64,000 bases of DNA. It comes from Ectocarpus siliculosus. Taxonomy: Eukaryota; Sar; Phaeophyceae; Ectocarpales; Ectocarpaceae. The stretch's first letter is position 1, and each line of letters begins with the position of its first letter. Shown piece by piece: positions 12,301 to 23,200 of this stretch. The notes under the pieces were generated by a model. The model made no database searches. It saw only the letters and a program-made list of their open reading frames with translations, and had not been told where the DNA came from. The position numbers were made by a program, and so were the translations under genes. Where the stretch lies: positions 415,248 through 479,247 of the forward strand of contig FN647768.1 of NCBI GenBank assembly GCA_000310025.1, read 5' to 3'.

Positions 12301-14548
12301 GCCAGAGAATGCGGCCGTCGGGGAAGCTGCCGGCGGTGTGGTTGCCGTCGAAGGACGCTGAGATGATGTCGATGTCTCCGTCTCCGTCGATGTCCGCCGT
12401 AACGACGTCCCTTTTGTGGAAATGGGAGGCAATACAATGAATCATTTTGACGAAAATCAACCGCGAAAACATACGCCATACTATATTCGCGAAACCATAT
12501 GTCCTGCCGAACCAACGGGCTATCGTACTTACGTAAAGAGGTGCTTTGCAGCCCACCTTTTTTCTTTCTCGTTCTTCTGCTCTGGGAGCAAAGTCGAGAA
12601 TGTAAAAAAACAGACGAACTACCTCAATGTGACCGTACCTAGAACAACACCAGACCTATCAAACGCAGCAATACTACCAACAAACACAAACATTCACTCA
12701 CTTGCCACCAGCAGGGTCGTCGGCCGGTTCCAAACTCACGCCCAGAGAAAACGCCCCACTCCCGTTCGAGTTCTCGTACCACGCCAAGCCGCTGAAAACG
12801 GACGCCGAAATGACGTCGAGGTCGTCGTCGCCGTCCAAGTCCGCCAAAGCCAGCGTGATAGCACCGTCGGCGGTCGTCGAGATATCAACGCCGACCGCAA
12901 ACGTCGCCTCCCCGTCGGTATTTTCGTACCACGTGACTCGATCTGGCGGCGGCGGTGGCGACGGCGCGAATAAATACGGTTCGGAGACGGGATGGGGCGG
13001 AGCACGAACACGGGGTCTGGCGACGACTTGGGGGGGGTTCATGGCGGTGGAACCAAAACCGGCATCAAATAACGATAATACGGGAAGGGCAAAGCACGTG
13101 TGCCGAACAAGGGGTCTGGTGACGACTTGGGAGGCATTCCTGGCGGTGGAACCACACAAACCGCTGATACTGCGAGAAGATACATATTGCCATCCATTGC
13201 CGGGCGTTTGCTTGCTTTGACGGCCTCAAGCTCGTATGCTTGAACCATGTACCGTGTTGCCCACCCTCTGCGCCGGAGTCCACGCTGGCACGTAGGATCA
13301 GGCCCGAAAGCGCCGTGGTCGTTTCGAATCGTCCCTCTGTCGTTGTGCTACACTACTGGGGCCGATTCTTCGTTCTAGCCTAACGAACCCCCCCCAGTGG
13401 GTGCGGGCCTTTTTTGGGGGCCAGTGTGAGATTTTAGGACGGGGCTTCGGGCAACAATTTTCGTGCCTTGGACAGCTGCACCACATCGCAGATGAGCCAT
13501 AGCAACGATACATGAGCAACTAATGCCAAACATTTCCCAACAACAACAACGTTTCCAAGCATGACAGTACAATTCAGACTACTCAACGGCTGTCCAAGTA
13601 CAAGGCACGCTTACCGCCTTGTTTCGATGCCATAATCACGTCCAAGTCCCCATCCCCGTCGAGATCCGCCACCTTGACAGATCGTGACTGATCCCCGTCT
13701 TCATACGTATCGATGTCAGCACCGACCGAAAATTCGCCCAAGCCGTAGAGATTGCTAAACCACGTCAGCTGGAAGGTAGTCTGAAAGGCTACGACGACAT
13801 CAGGGGACCCGTCGCCATTCAGGTCTCCGACGTCAATCGATCTGGTTTGGGCGAACGAAGCGGCGCCGGGAGGTGTTCATAGGGTACGATGTGCATGAGA
13901 TGTGGTACATAACCAGGTTCACGAGATCATTTGTGTCTTGTCTATGGTTGTCAAACTTTGTCGACGGGGGGACGGCAGTGGTAGTATGTCATGTTGTGCG
14001 AGTCAGGAAGTCCAAGCTCTGCGCAGGGTGCGGGGTCGCAACAAACACAAAGATGATGAGGCCAAGGCGGCTTTCCATATGAACACCCCCACGATTGACT
14101 GCGGTCTCAGGAGAAGACGACGCTACCGTACTACGGAGAGCAACAGAAACTCACTTCCCAACTGAACAGCGACGGCATACCACGCGAGAGAGTAAAAAAA
14201 AAAACATGGCCGAGAAAGGTCACACAGCGAGCGAGGCTTTACACGCGTGCCGATCCACTTACGCTGCTCCACCGTAGCCGGACGCGACGTCCACCGCTTC
14301 CGAGAAAGTTCCCTTGCCATCCTCGTTCTCGTACCACCTCACCCAATCCTCAACGTAGGTTCCCACCAACAAGTCCAGGTCCCCGTCATCGTCCAAGTCT
14401 GCCGCGAAGACAACAACGACATCCTCGGCGTCCGAGTCGACCCTCCTCCCGATTTCGAAGGCCGCCGTCCCAGCGCCCTCAACGGAGAGGACCCAAGATG
14501 ATGCAGTCAGGAGGCCCAACAGACAACACGCAGCAGGGAGACACCAGC
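9390..14548 (-). CDS. FG-GAP/VCBS repeat membrane protein, integrin-alpha-like (copy 1)
   Basis: Seven exons can be placed on the minus strand: 14263-14548 (5' end open), 13615-13841, 12702-12942, 12083-12410, 10959-11151, 10318-10386 and 9390-9556. Every intron has a GT donor and AG acceptor and the phases agree (2, 1, 2, 0, 1, 1). The product has seven calcium-loop repeats of the form DxDGDGDxD, each followed by a WYEN or similar beta strand. That is the repeat number of a seven-bladed integrin-alpha propeller. A hydrophobic CLPAACCLLGLL segment precedes the first repeat and looks like a signal peptide, but no ATG lies in its frame, so an upstream exon is missing from this model. The last exon encodes an acidic stretch, a 23-residue hydrophobic helix (VLIAVVSTAASAMFLG and onward) and basic residues, then TAG. 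The protein is therefore probably a type I surface protein of roughly 500 residues. Its ligand is unknown. Confidence 0.75.
11190..11415. repeat. Minisatellite in an FG-GAP intron, units of about 65 bp
   Basis: Phrases such as CGTCAGGG, GATGAGAACGGG and CATGCCTGG recur about four times at roughly 65-bp spacing in the intron between exons 4 and 5. The equivalent intron of copy 2 holds only about two units (30950-31050). Confidence 0.6.
11555..11582. repeat. CAA trinucleotide microsatellite
   Basis: About nine CAA units in an FG-GAP intron. A matching but shorter and interrupted tract lies at 31200-31230 in copy 2. Confidence 0.8.
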
Positions 14549-15365
14549 TTTCCGCTGAGTTTGATTTTGGCGGTGGTTGCGTGTTTATTGCGATTCGCCG
14601 AGGTAACCAGGCGCCGGGAGAGAGGTCGCACGTTGGAGGGAGGCGTGCACGGGGGGGGGGGGGGGGCAGGGAAATGCAAGTGATTTAGGAGAGAGCACTG
14701 TTATTCTTATCCTAGTTCTCCACGAGGTAACCACGAGGTAACCACGAGGGTACTTTCCGACGAAGAATTCAGTGTCGGACTACATACACACACGAGGTGC
14801 AATGTCCTAAGTTAGATCGTCAACTGGTGAGATCGCTGGGGACGAAACGTCGAGAAGACCTCCTCACGCCCACCCCCAGCAACATCCCCACCACAACTTT
14901 CGCAAGGGTGGGGCAACAGTTTCTTCTGCCCCCCCATGTCGGAGTGAATCTGGTCAAGTTACGCTTGCACCATATGGCGGTATTGCCATGACTGGCAATT
15001 TCTATACAGGGGATCGCAGGGAAAACAACCAAGACGAAGACGCGGGAAATACACTCTCTATTACACTCTCGATCATTCTGTTTTCGAATACAGCATACAG
15101 GTACCACCTGTGACCTGAGTTGAGCCTTTTTATGGGTGGTATAATTGTGGGGACATGGCATGGCCGGTGCAAACCGTCGGCGGCGGTGAAATGCACTTGA
15201 TTGGTGAGCTTTGCTTCTGTTGGCTAGTTTGTGTTAATGCTGCTTGACTTCGTGTGTCGAATGTGGGAAATGGGTTCTGTGTGTCGATGTCTATTATTGC
15301 CGATCTTCCTTCTCCGAAGTGTCTCCTGCAAGCTTCGAAGTTTTGGGGCCTGCACATATTTGGGT
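14549..15365. other. Upstream flank of FG-GAP copy 1, no gene seen
   Basis: It is homologous to 33949-34640. It contains a run of about 18 G bases near 14650 and should hold the missing 5' exon or promoter of the FG-GAP gene, but no convincing ATG exon could be placed. Confidence 0.5.
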
Positions 15366-16430
15366 CACGGCATGGAACCCCATTGCGTCTCATGGGCCAA
15401 CGTGAAACCATGCAAATTGCTGGCATATCTCTTCAGAAATCTCATGGTGTCCCATGAGATCCCATGGCATCCCATGAGGCCTCGTTACAAGCGTGTCATG
15501 GGATCTCACGGGATATCGTGGGCCACCACGATATGATCTTTCTCTAATGAGATCTCATGGGGCCCCATGAGACCCTATGACACTTCTCATGGGGTCTCAT
15601 GGAATCTCATGGGACAGCATGTACCAAAAAGAAACCATAACAAATGCCATGTTGGCCCGTCAGATCCCAATGACATGGTCGCCCATGAGATTCCATGAGA
15701 TCCCATGGGGCCCCATTACAATAGCGTTTCACGGTGTCTCATGGGGTCTCATGGGCGACCATGACGCAACATGGTGACCATGGTGCCTCATCGAGTACTA
15801 CGGCGCAAGGTTTGAGAACCTCATGGGTGGGCGTTCATTCTGCCCCATGGGCTTCTTTTGCTCTCTCTTCCGTTTTTCTTGTTTTTTGCTTCTTCATTGT
15901 TCACGCACGCTGCGCCATGGTTCCCATGGGGCGCCATGAGGTGTCATTTTTTTTCTTAATATGACACAACGAATCCATCTCTATCATACAAAAGAGTCAG
16001 AGACAGATTGGCAATGAATTCATAGCGTCAGAAGAAGTTACCTGCATGTCTACGATTTCCCAGACAGCATATAGGGACATCTCCCCTGCGTGTAACAGGC
16101 TCAACAAAACAGTTTGGTAGCTGTCTTGTGTGTCTCATATATGTTATGTTGGGAAGGTGTAGCAGAAAGGTGTTGGGTACTGTTGGGTAGTCGGGGCGTT
16201 TTGTGTGTGGCACCCTGTTAGTCGTAGGGCATGCAATCTCATTTTTTTCCTTTTTTGGTCAGAATGGTGCATGGGATTCCCCATCGGACCCCATCGGGTG
16301 ACATGAAGAAATGATCTCATGGGATGTCATGAGGCCCCATGAGATCCCATGAGATTATTCCCCTGGAGTACCATGAGACCTCATGAAGTCTGATGGCGCC
16401 TCATGGTGCCTCATGCACCATGGTATGCGT
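15366..16430. repeat. Field of CATG motifs at 10-bp spacing (degenerate decamer repeat)
   Basis: Runs of the pattern CATG plus six bases repeat at exactly 10-bp steps, for example CATGAGATCC, CATGGCATCC, CATGAGGCCT near 15450 and CATGGGGTCT, CATGGAATCT, CATGGGACAG near 15590. Clusters are separated by ordinary sequence at roughly 15800-16260. The motif is palindromic at its core and often extends to GGGATCTCATGGG-like palindromes. Block 2 lacks this field, so it expanded after the duplication. A shorter cluster with the same period lies at 7757-7806. No open frame of note is present. Confidence 0.8.
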
Positions 16431-16844
16431 ATGGCCTACTTTGGTATAATATATATTCGTTATGTTTTCATTATTACCCAATGTTTTCATTATTACCCAA
16501 TAACGTTCTTTGTTCGACGGGGAGATTCGACGGGGAGATGTCTGACGTTTTTGTTGTTCGCGGTTGGTTGATTTCGCTGGGTCCTTTAAAACTATTGCTC
16601 ACCGATTCTTCACAATATATACTTAGCCCGCAACCGCGGAAGGCGTCTGCGTGTGTAGGCAGCGACCATGCGCGTACTCTTCGGCAGTCGCAGCATCATC
16701 AGAGGAGGGGGCACACCTTGGCCACCCATAGACATACAGACATACAAATGATGATGCAAATTTATTATATGTGCGCGAACCAACAGCAACATGCCCGCGC
16801 CTCACACACAAATCACGAGCGAGCGCACGTCGTCCACGCATGTG

Positions 16845-17770
16845 CCATGTGGCGACGACTGCTGTCTCTGCCGTCGGTCGTCGCATATACCATATACAAC
16901 AGGCGCCGATAAATATGCAAGGCCCAACGGCCCAAAACAAGGCCCAACGGCCCTGCGAACGGCGGAGACGGTCGCGGAATACTGTAAAAACGGCGGAAAT
17001 TTCGTGAATCATTCCTAGCGCTGTTGTGTGATACAGCAGTTCCCCGAAAGACTTGTATCTGCCCGAGTCCTTTTGAAACCGAACACCTCGCGGCCATCAT
17101 TTCGTGTTGATGTCGATCTGCGTCGCGCTTCGTGTAGGTAATGCTCGTTGTGCGTATGTGCAACGAAAAAGCAGGGCCGGAAGCACAGATGCACACCGCC
17201 ACAAATGCGGATAGGTAGATCAACTCGTCACGGTTTACTGAGTGAAACCGTTCATGTCCGCATGTTCGTTATGTGTTGTGAAAGAACGTCTTTCTTGAAA
17301 GTCTTCTCACCTTCCCATGCCCGCCGCGATCCGGGGGGGCGGGCAGGCTGCCCCGCCATCCTGCTGACTTGAAGCAGTTCTTGCAGAGTAGTTGGTGGGA
17401 ATACGTCTTCTTGCCGTCGTTGGTTGTTGGAGTAACGGGGGAGAGCAGCAGCGAACAGGTGGTGCAGAGCTATTTACTTATCATGAGTCAGTGTGCGGAC
17501 ACGGACTCGACTGAAGGAGTCGACTCGACTGAAGGAGCGATGGCCTCCCCACAGAGCTATTCCTCGTGAGACGAGGTGCTGTTGCCGACCACTCAACGGA
17601 GGCCCCGGTAGTTGCTCTTGTCGAAAGCGGCGAGGAATTGCGACGCGTGACTGGGTGTTGAGCCAGAATGACATTATTCGTTCGGGTGTGTGCTCTAAAA
17701 GGAGTCCGATTGCAAGAAATTGTCGCACGTCGGGGAGTTGTCTTGGTTGTGGTGGATAATGCGCGCCGGT
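16845..17770. repeat. Repeat R1, copy B
   Basis: It begins GTGGCGACGACTGCTG and follows 2630-3945 and 34715-35700 over most of its length, including the conserved stretch around 17310-17500. The minus-strand frame open in copies A and C after its ATG is closed by an early TAG here. It lies upstream of FG-GAP copy 1, as copy C does for copy 2. Confidence 0.7.
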
Positions 17771-18159
17771 TAATACGAGATTATCATGCAGCCCTGTGCC
17801 TACTTGCCCGTGCGTAAACTTGCGCGGATACCATCCACGGATACGCAATAGACAGGGGCTGCGCAGCAAGTGAGTACTCTTCACACTCTATGGAGCGGTA
17901 GCTAATAGACTAGAGTTTTTTTTTGTGAACTCCTGTAAATCGGATGACACCATTCGGATATTGGCCCTTTCTTTGTCTACTGCATACACAGCTGATCCAA
18001 TCATCAGTGATATAAACATCATTCCGATAGTTGCCATTCAACGACAGCTGATCTCAGAGATATGAAGCACATAATCTATACCGTGAAAGAATAGAGCTGG
18101 TCGAATCAAGCACGCTCCTCAAACAAACATACATGCTCAGCACCGAGTCTGTCTATCTT
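17771..18159. other. Intergenic stretch, nothing recognised
   Basis: It lies between R1 copy B and the LTR of the Gypsy relic. No domain, repeat or RNA gene was seen. Confidence 0.5.
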
Positions 18160-18420
18160 TGTAAAGGTATGCACACGTGGTGCGATGTGGGAGACCCATG
18201 AAGAAGAACTCACTTGTTCGTGCGGAACAGCAGCAGCTGTTGCCTTGGGTACGGTAGAGGAGAATGACAACTGGGGGGAACGGTCCTCTGTTCAAGCAGG
18301 GGCTACTAGATCCTGTCCCCTGTTTTATCCTTCCGCGGCGAGTTACTTCTAGCAGGAATCATTGTCTTATTCCATGAATGTTCCACCTACACGTCTGGTA
18401 ATACTACTGTATGTATAACA
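18160..18420 (-). repeat. 3' LTR of the Gypsy relic
   Basis: It is alignable from TGTAAAGGTATGCACACG to GTATAACA with the 268-bp LTRs at 47562-47829 and 60211-60478, including GGGGCTACTAGATCCTGTCC. It has clearly diverged by substitutions and small indels. Confidence 0.8.
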
Positions 18421-19506
18421 CTATAACGAGCTCTGGAGGCTCTCATACGCAGATACTGTAAAACCTCGGAGCTCGACGAATCCCGAAATGAGAGTATCGA
18501 GGATGTGGAGCTCCAAAACAACAGCACAATTAACCCCCCGACACCTCTCACACGATAAGTCGCAAGACCATCGGCCCTTAAGACAAAAGAAGGAACAGGA
18601 AGGAACACACTGGAGGCTAAGGGAAGGCTACAATTGCCGGAATAGGTCGGAACCGAAAAGAAAGGGGAAAAGAGAACACTAAGAAAAGAAGGAAAGACGC
18701 GTCGGGATGATGAAAAAGGAACGTCGTCGGAGCGACGAAAAGGCATGTATGGACAAAACGGTAAGTTACGCCAGGCAATCGCCACAGTGTAGCGTAGGAG
18801 CGACAACAAAGGGTACGAAACCCCTCCAGTCCGCAAACATTAAAGACACAGAGACGAAAAGGGAACGAAAACAAAATCAACGCTAAAAGCAACAGTATAG
18901 GCACAAACAACCAAGCATGCCATCTTTAATTAATGAGTGCGCGCGACGTCATCAGGTAACGAATCGGTCACAAAGCCGCCACGCGACATGTCGGTGTTGC
19001 GAAGAATGCCTTCAAACACGTCGCTGCTGCTTCTGTGAACTTGGAAGCACCAGGATCCGGAGACGGCGGTTTCGATGGTAGAGTAACGGACATCGGGAAG
19101 GGCGAGCTTAACGGATCTAGGGCCGTCCAAGAAGCGGACGGCGAAGAAGTCGGACGGTAGAGGCGGTCCAGAGATCTTGCCCAAACACCAGAGTCCATCG
19201 AGCGTTTCGTACCAGAAGAAGGCGCCTACAGGTGGAGGAGTATTGGCGAAACGACGGTCCCATGGTGAACGAGGTCGAACGAGTAGCCCGAAGGCTAAGC
19301 TTTCTCCTTTAGCGCGCGCCAATTCTCGGATAGCCGCACCATCAATGCGCATCGCACGATATCGGCGATTCGTTTGGCCATGTTGGTGGGCGAACCTGTG
19401 CAGTACCGAAGAATGTGCGGCTTGGAGTGCTGTAGATCCATCTCACGCTCCCAGTAAGGGCGAAGAAGACCTTTCCAATATGTCTGGTATAAGACAGCCA
19501 TACATA

Positions 19507-20246
19507 CAGTTAGCGCCCGCAATTAAGAAACGCTTATTTCAGGTCCAGCCTCGAATTCTTATTGTGGGCTATAAACTCAGCGTATGTCGTTCAGTTTCTT
19601 ATGTCCATGTTTCTTATTTCTTCGTGCAGCCAAATCCTGCTGAGTTTCTTAAATCGGCATTTCTTATTTCTCTGCTTTCCTCGCCTCCCGTACTCAACCC
19701 CGATTCTCACTACCGACGGCTGCACGTAAGGCCACTTCCTAGAGGCGAAATGTATTCAACGGCAACGTCTTGCTATCGCTACAAGGTCTTGTACCCCCCT
19801 CATGAGTGAGGGCTGAAAGTAAACAAATGCATGAACACCGCATGATGCCTCACCCGCACGCTGGCATGCCAACAACGAAAATCAGAGCTTTAGCGCCAGC
19901 AGACCAGAGCGCAGAGCCCGCAGGGGGCCGGAGGGGGCGCCGCAAAAAAAAACACTCCCCCCTCGGCGTACAACTAATAATAATGCACTATGGGAGGGGG
20001 GAGGGGTAGGGGGAGAGGGGGAAAGAGCGAGAGAGCTGTGGGGTTTGTTTCTTATTCGACACACTCCCCCGTAACCCCTCGTTTCTCATGTAGTAGGGCA
20101 GCAGTCGCTGCTGTGTTTCTTATTGAGACATTTCTTACTGTGTGACCCAGATTGAGCCATGTTTCTTAAGCCTGTTTTCTTATTTTTCGTGAAAAAGTGA
20201 GCCTCAATTTCTTAACAAAATATTTCTTAATTGCGGGCGCTAACTG
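19507..20246. mobile_element. MITE of 740 bp with 24-bp inverted ends and TA target duplication
   Basis: The ends are CAGTTAGCGCCCGCAATTAA... and its exact complement, flanked by TA on both sides (19505-19506 and 20247-20248). The uninterrupted Pol sequence of the intact element (near 48950) shows where it entered. It codes for nothing recognisable, so it would depend on a mariner/Tc1-like transposase elsewhere. The interior has many TTTCTTA phrases. Confidence 0.85.
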
Positions 20247-23200
20247 TAGTGTCACCATGGCCACGAACGGACTGGTGTACCATTAATGCTTTCAACCTCG
20301 AGACGTTCGACCGGAGTCGATACGTAGTCTTCCGTAACATAGGAGGGTCGAGATTTGTTCGCGTAAGAGTTCAGCACGTACGGCGTAGGATCGGCCGGCA
20401 GAAATCGTGGCAAGTCATCGGCATCATGCGGATTAGCGAAAGGCTTTCAACGCACAACTGACACGCGACGTTTCCAGTCTTGGTCCAGCAGGTCCAACGG
20501 AAGATCCAAAGTAGAGCAACTTGGAAGCCAAAGGACGGCCGTCGGGTGCGTAAGAACACGGACCCACAGCCAAAAGTTTGAACGGGCCAGTCCAGAGCAA
20601 AGACAACATAGCTTTAAGAACCTTGTCATCCGTGCCTGAACGAACACCTTGGTGGATGGTGGATTCAGAATTGAACACCCAAACCCATCCACCAACAGTG
20701 TAAGAGGGAAGGTTCCGTAAAGCGTCCGGAAGAGCGGAATTCCGACGCTTGATCCGCGAAACGGAGAAGTTGTGCTCTTCGCGCACCAAGCCATAAGAAC
20801 CACGTTGGCGATCAGCAGCAAGATCGCAATACTCAAGTTGATCATGATTCAAGCTTTGGTGGCCGCGAGCATGGGGGTGCTCAAGTACAGTCATCGACAG
20901 ACGCGGCAATCGGTTCATGTGCACCTCGTTGGACGCTGAACCAGTAGGCAAACTAACCGAATTATTGTAGGCAAGCTCGACATTCGGCGGATGAGTGTCC
21001 CAACCATCTTGCCTCTCGTTGACGACCACAGCTAACATCTGGGCCATAGTGCTTTTCGACACGCTCAACACTCCCATTTCCATCGGGATGGTGAGAGCTT
21101 GTAGCCACTTTGCGAATAGCAAGACGGGCGTACACAGCCTGGCAAAACTGGGAGCCGTTTTCAGACAAGAGACTCAACGGGCAACCCCACAAAGGGATAT
21201 ACCGCTTGACAAGGATGTCAGCGGCGCCTTTAGCTGCGAATTCTGCGGCTGCCACCGCGTACATATCAGAACCGCGACTGAAGCGATCGGTGAAAAGCAG
21301 AATGTATGTGTTTCCACGTGATGCCAACGGGACGGGACCGAAACAGTCGACGCTCACCGACACACCAGGGCCCGGTGGCAACGGAAGGCACAAAGTAGGC
21401 CATCGAGAAGTCTGACGACGATTTGCGCGCTTGGCATCGCAAACAACGCCGCACCCACCACTTCGTGCAAACACTCATACCAACCCACCAATAGAAAGGT
21501 TCCAGCATGCAAAGCGTGCGAGCTGCACCGGGGTGGCAGGGCGCGTCAGCGTGGCAGACTTGCATGATCCACGGACGCATGAGCATCGGAACATAGATCC
21601 GAATGGATTCATTAATCATTGAGGAGACGAGTAGCACGTTCGCCAGGACGTGTGGATATGGACGACGGGGTCGCTGTCGGTTTGCGAACAAGCAAGACCA
21701 AACCATCATCGTCAATACGTAACCGGCCTCTGTTAGACAGGTCACGAATCTCCGACAGAGAGGGTCGAAGAGCGGACTGAATATGATCCATGTATTCCGA
21801 AGGGAGGGCCGAGGGCCGACCCAGAAGGATGAAACGAGTTGCTTCATCACACAGGTTTGTTGCGTTGCTCGCGAGCCCAATCAGAATGCGAGAAACGTTC
21901 GACAGACGCCCGGAAGTTAAGATCAGCCGAAGAATGCAGAGCCGCCTCGATAGAAGAGGGGACCGACTCTTGAGGCGTCGACTGCAACCCTTCAAAAGGT
22001 AGAGCAACTGTGGAGACCCAAGGCGAATTCGCGAGCGCAGTCGAAACCAAACTCGGCGGGGACTCCGAAGAGTCGGGGGCTGCAGAAGATTGCAGAGCAG
22101 GAGCAACCGAAGGTGCAGTATGCGTCGGAGACGTAAAATCCACTTCATGAGCCAGAGGCGTGGAGGGGTTAGGGGGTAAATCACCAGTACCAGGAGTCGA
22201 AACCGAACTGGACAAAACTGGTGTCGTCGACGATGCCGAGGGCGCGTTCGGAGACCGTCGAGACGGTCATGGCGAAGCGGAAGTCCGTGTGGGAGGCAGG
22301 GAAGACGGGTCATCCGAGAAACCATAATCAACAGGCGGGAGCGGCTTGCCTGCCACAACTGCCGTACGGCGGCGAGTCTGCGTGGAGATTACTCGGGTAG
22401 GATCGAGAGTTCTATGTGGTGTGGCAGCCGGTAGGACGGTCGACGGAGACTCGGGCTCTAGAGCAAACACATTATTCCAAGACTGATGCAGTGACCCAGA
22501 CCAAACGATGGGAGGCCGATCACGCGTTCTCGAACGAGACAAAACGCCGATCTTCTTGGACGGCCAGGGAGCGATGTTCCAGAGGCCAGACGAAGGCGAG
22601 AGGCCTGACGGCGGGAGACGCGGACCGTGCCGACGAAAATCAACAAAGTCAGTCGTAGAGGGGGAAAGCCCACCCAAGGACCGAACCTGGAGAAGTCGGG
22701 ACGAGGCCACCCAAGCTAACACCCGCGGCTCGATGACCGGAAGGCGTAAGGCCACCAGAACGGATGAAAAACACGGTCTCGTCATCCTCAGCCGGGGTCA
22801 AGCGGCTGCAACCAGATCGGTCACATTCGACCGCATCGATCGGATGACGAGAGAGGAGATCAGCATTTCCATTCCTGGAACCCGTGCGATACTCCAGAGT
22901 AAGTTGTAGGCGGAAAGGGAATCGAGCCAGCGTTTAACACAGGCATTGCTCTCCCCTACCTTGGCAAAATGCTCAAGAGATTTGTGGTCGGTAAAAATGC
23001 GAAATTTCGTACCCCACAAGTAGCCACGAAGGCGTTTGATTCATCATACGACGCTTCCCGTTTCGAAATCAAGGGGAGTCCAATGGCGGTCGGAGTCCAA
23101 AGTAGCCCGACTGACTAAAAAGATGGGGCGAATGGAGCCATCCGATTGTTCTTGTTTGAGAGCCCCTCCGACCCATCGCGACTAGCATCACAACAAAGAT

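Larger units (their letters stand above)
7564..15240. repeat. Segmental duplication, block 1 (FG-GAP gene and flanks)
   Basis: From CAAGCTGCTGTTTCTGTCTG at 7564 the sequence runs parallel to 28226-34560, including all FG-GAP exons, their introns and the region downstream of the gene. Homology also reappears left of the MULE near 4896-4960 (matching 28165-28220), so the block starts further left. Block 1 carries extra insertions compared with block 2: the MULE, a short CATG cluster at 7757-7806 and a 723-bp element at 8479-9201. The 7564-9389 stretch holds no gene that I can support apart from these insertions. Confidence 0.85.

Noticed and set aside
15366-16430. CRISPR-like array
   Set aside because: The repeats are degenerate 10-mers without unique spacers, and the context is eukaryotic.
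18387-18836. Minus-strand ORF in the 3' region of the relic
   Set aside because: It starts inside the LTR, has no counterpart in the intact element and lies in pyrimidine-rich DNA.
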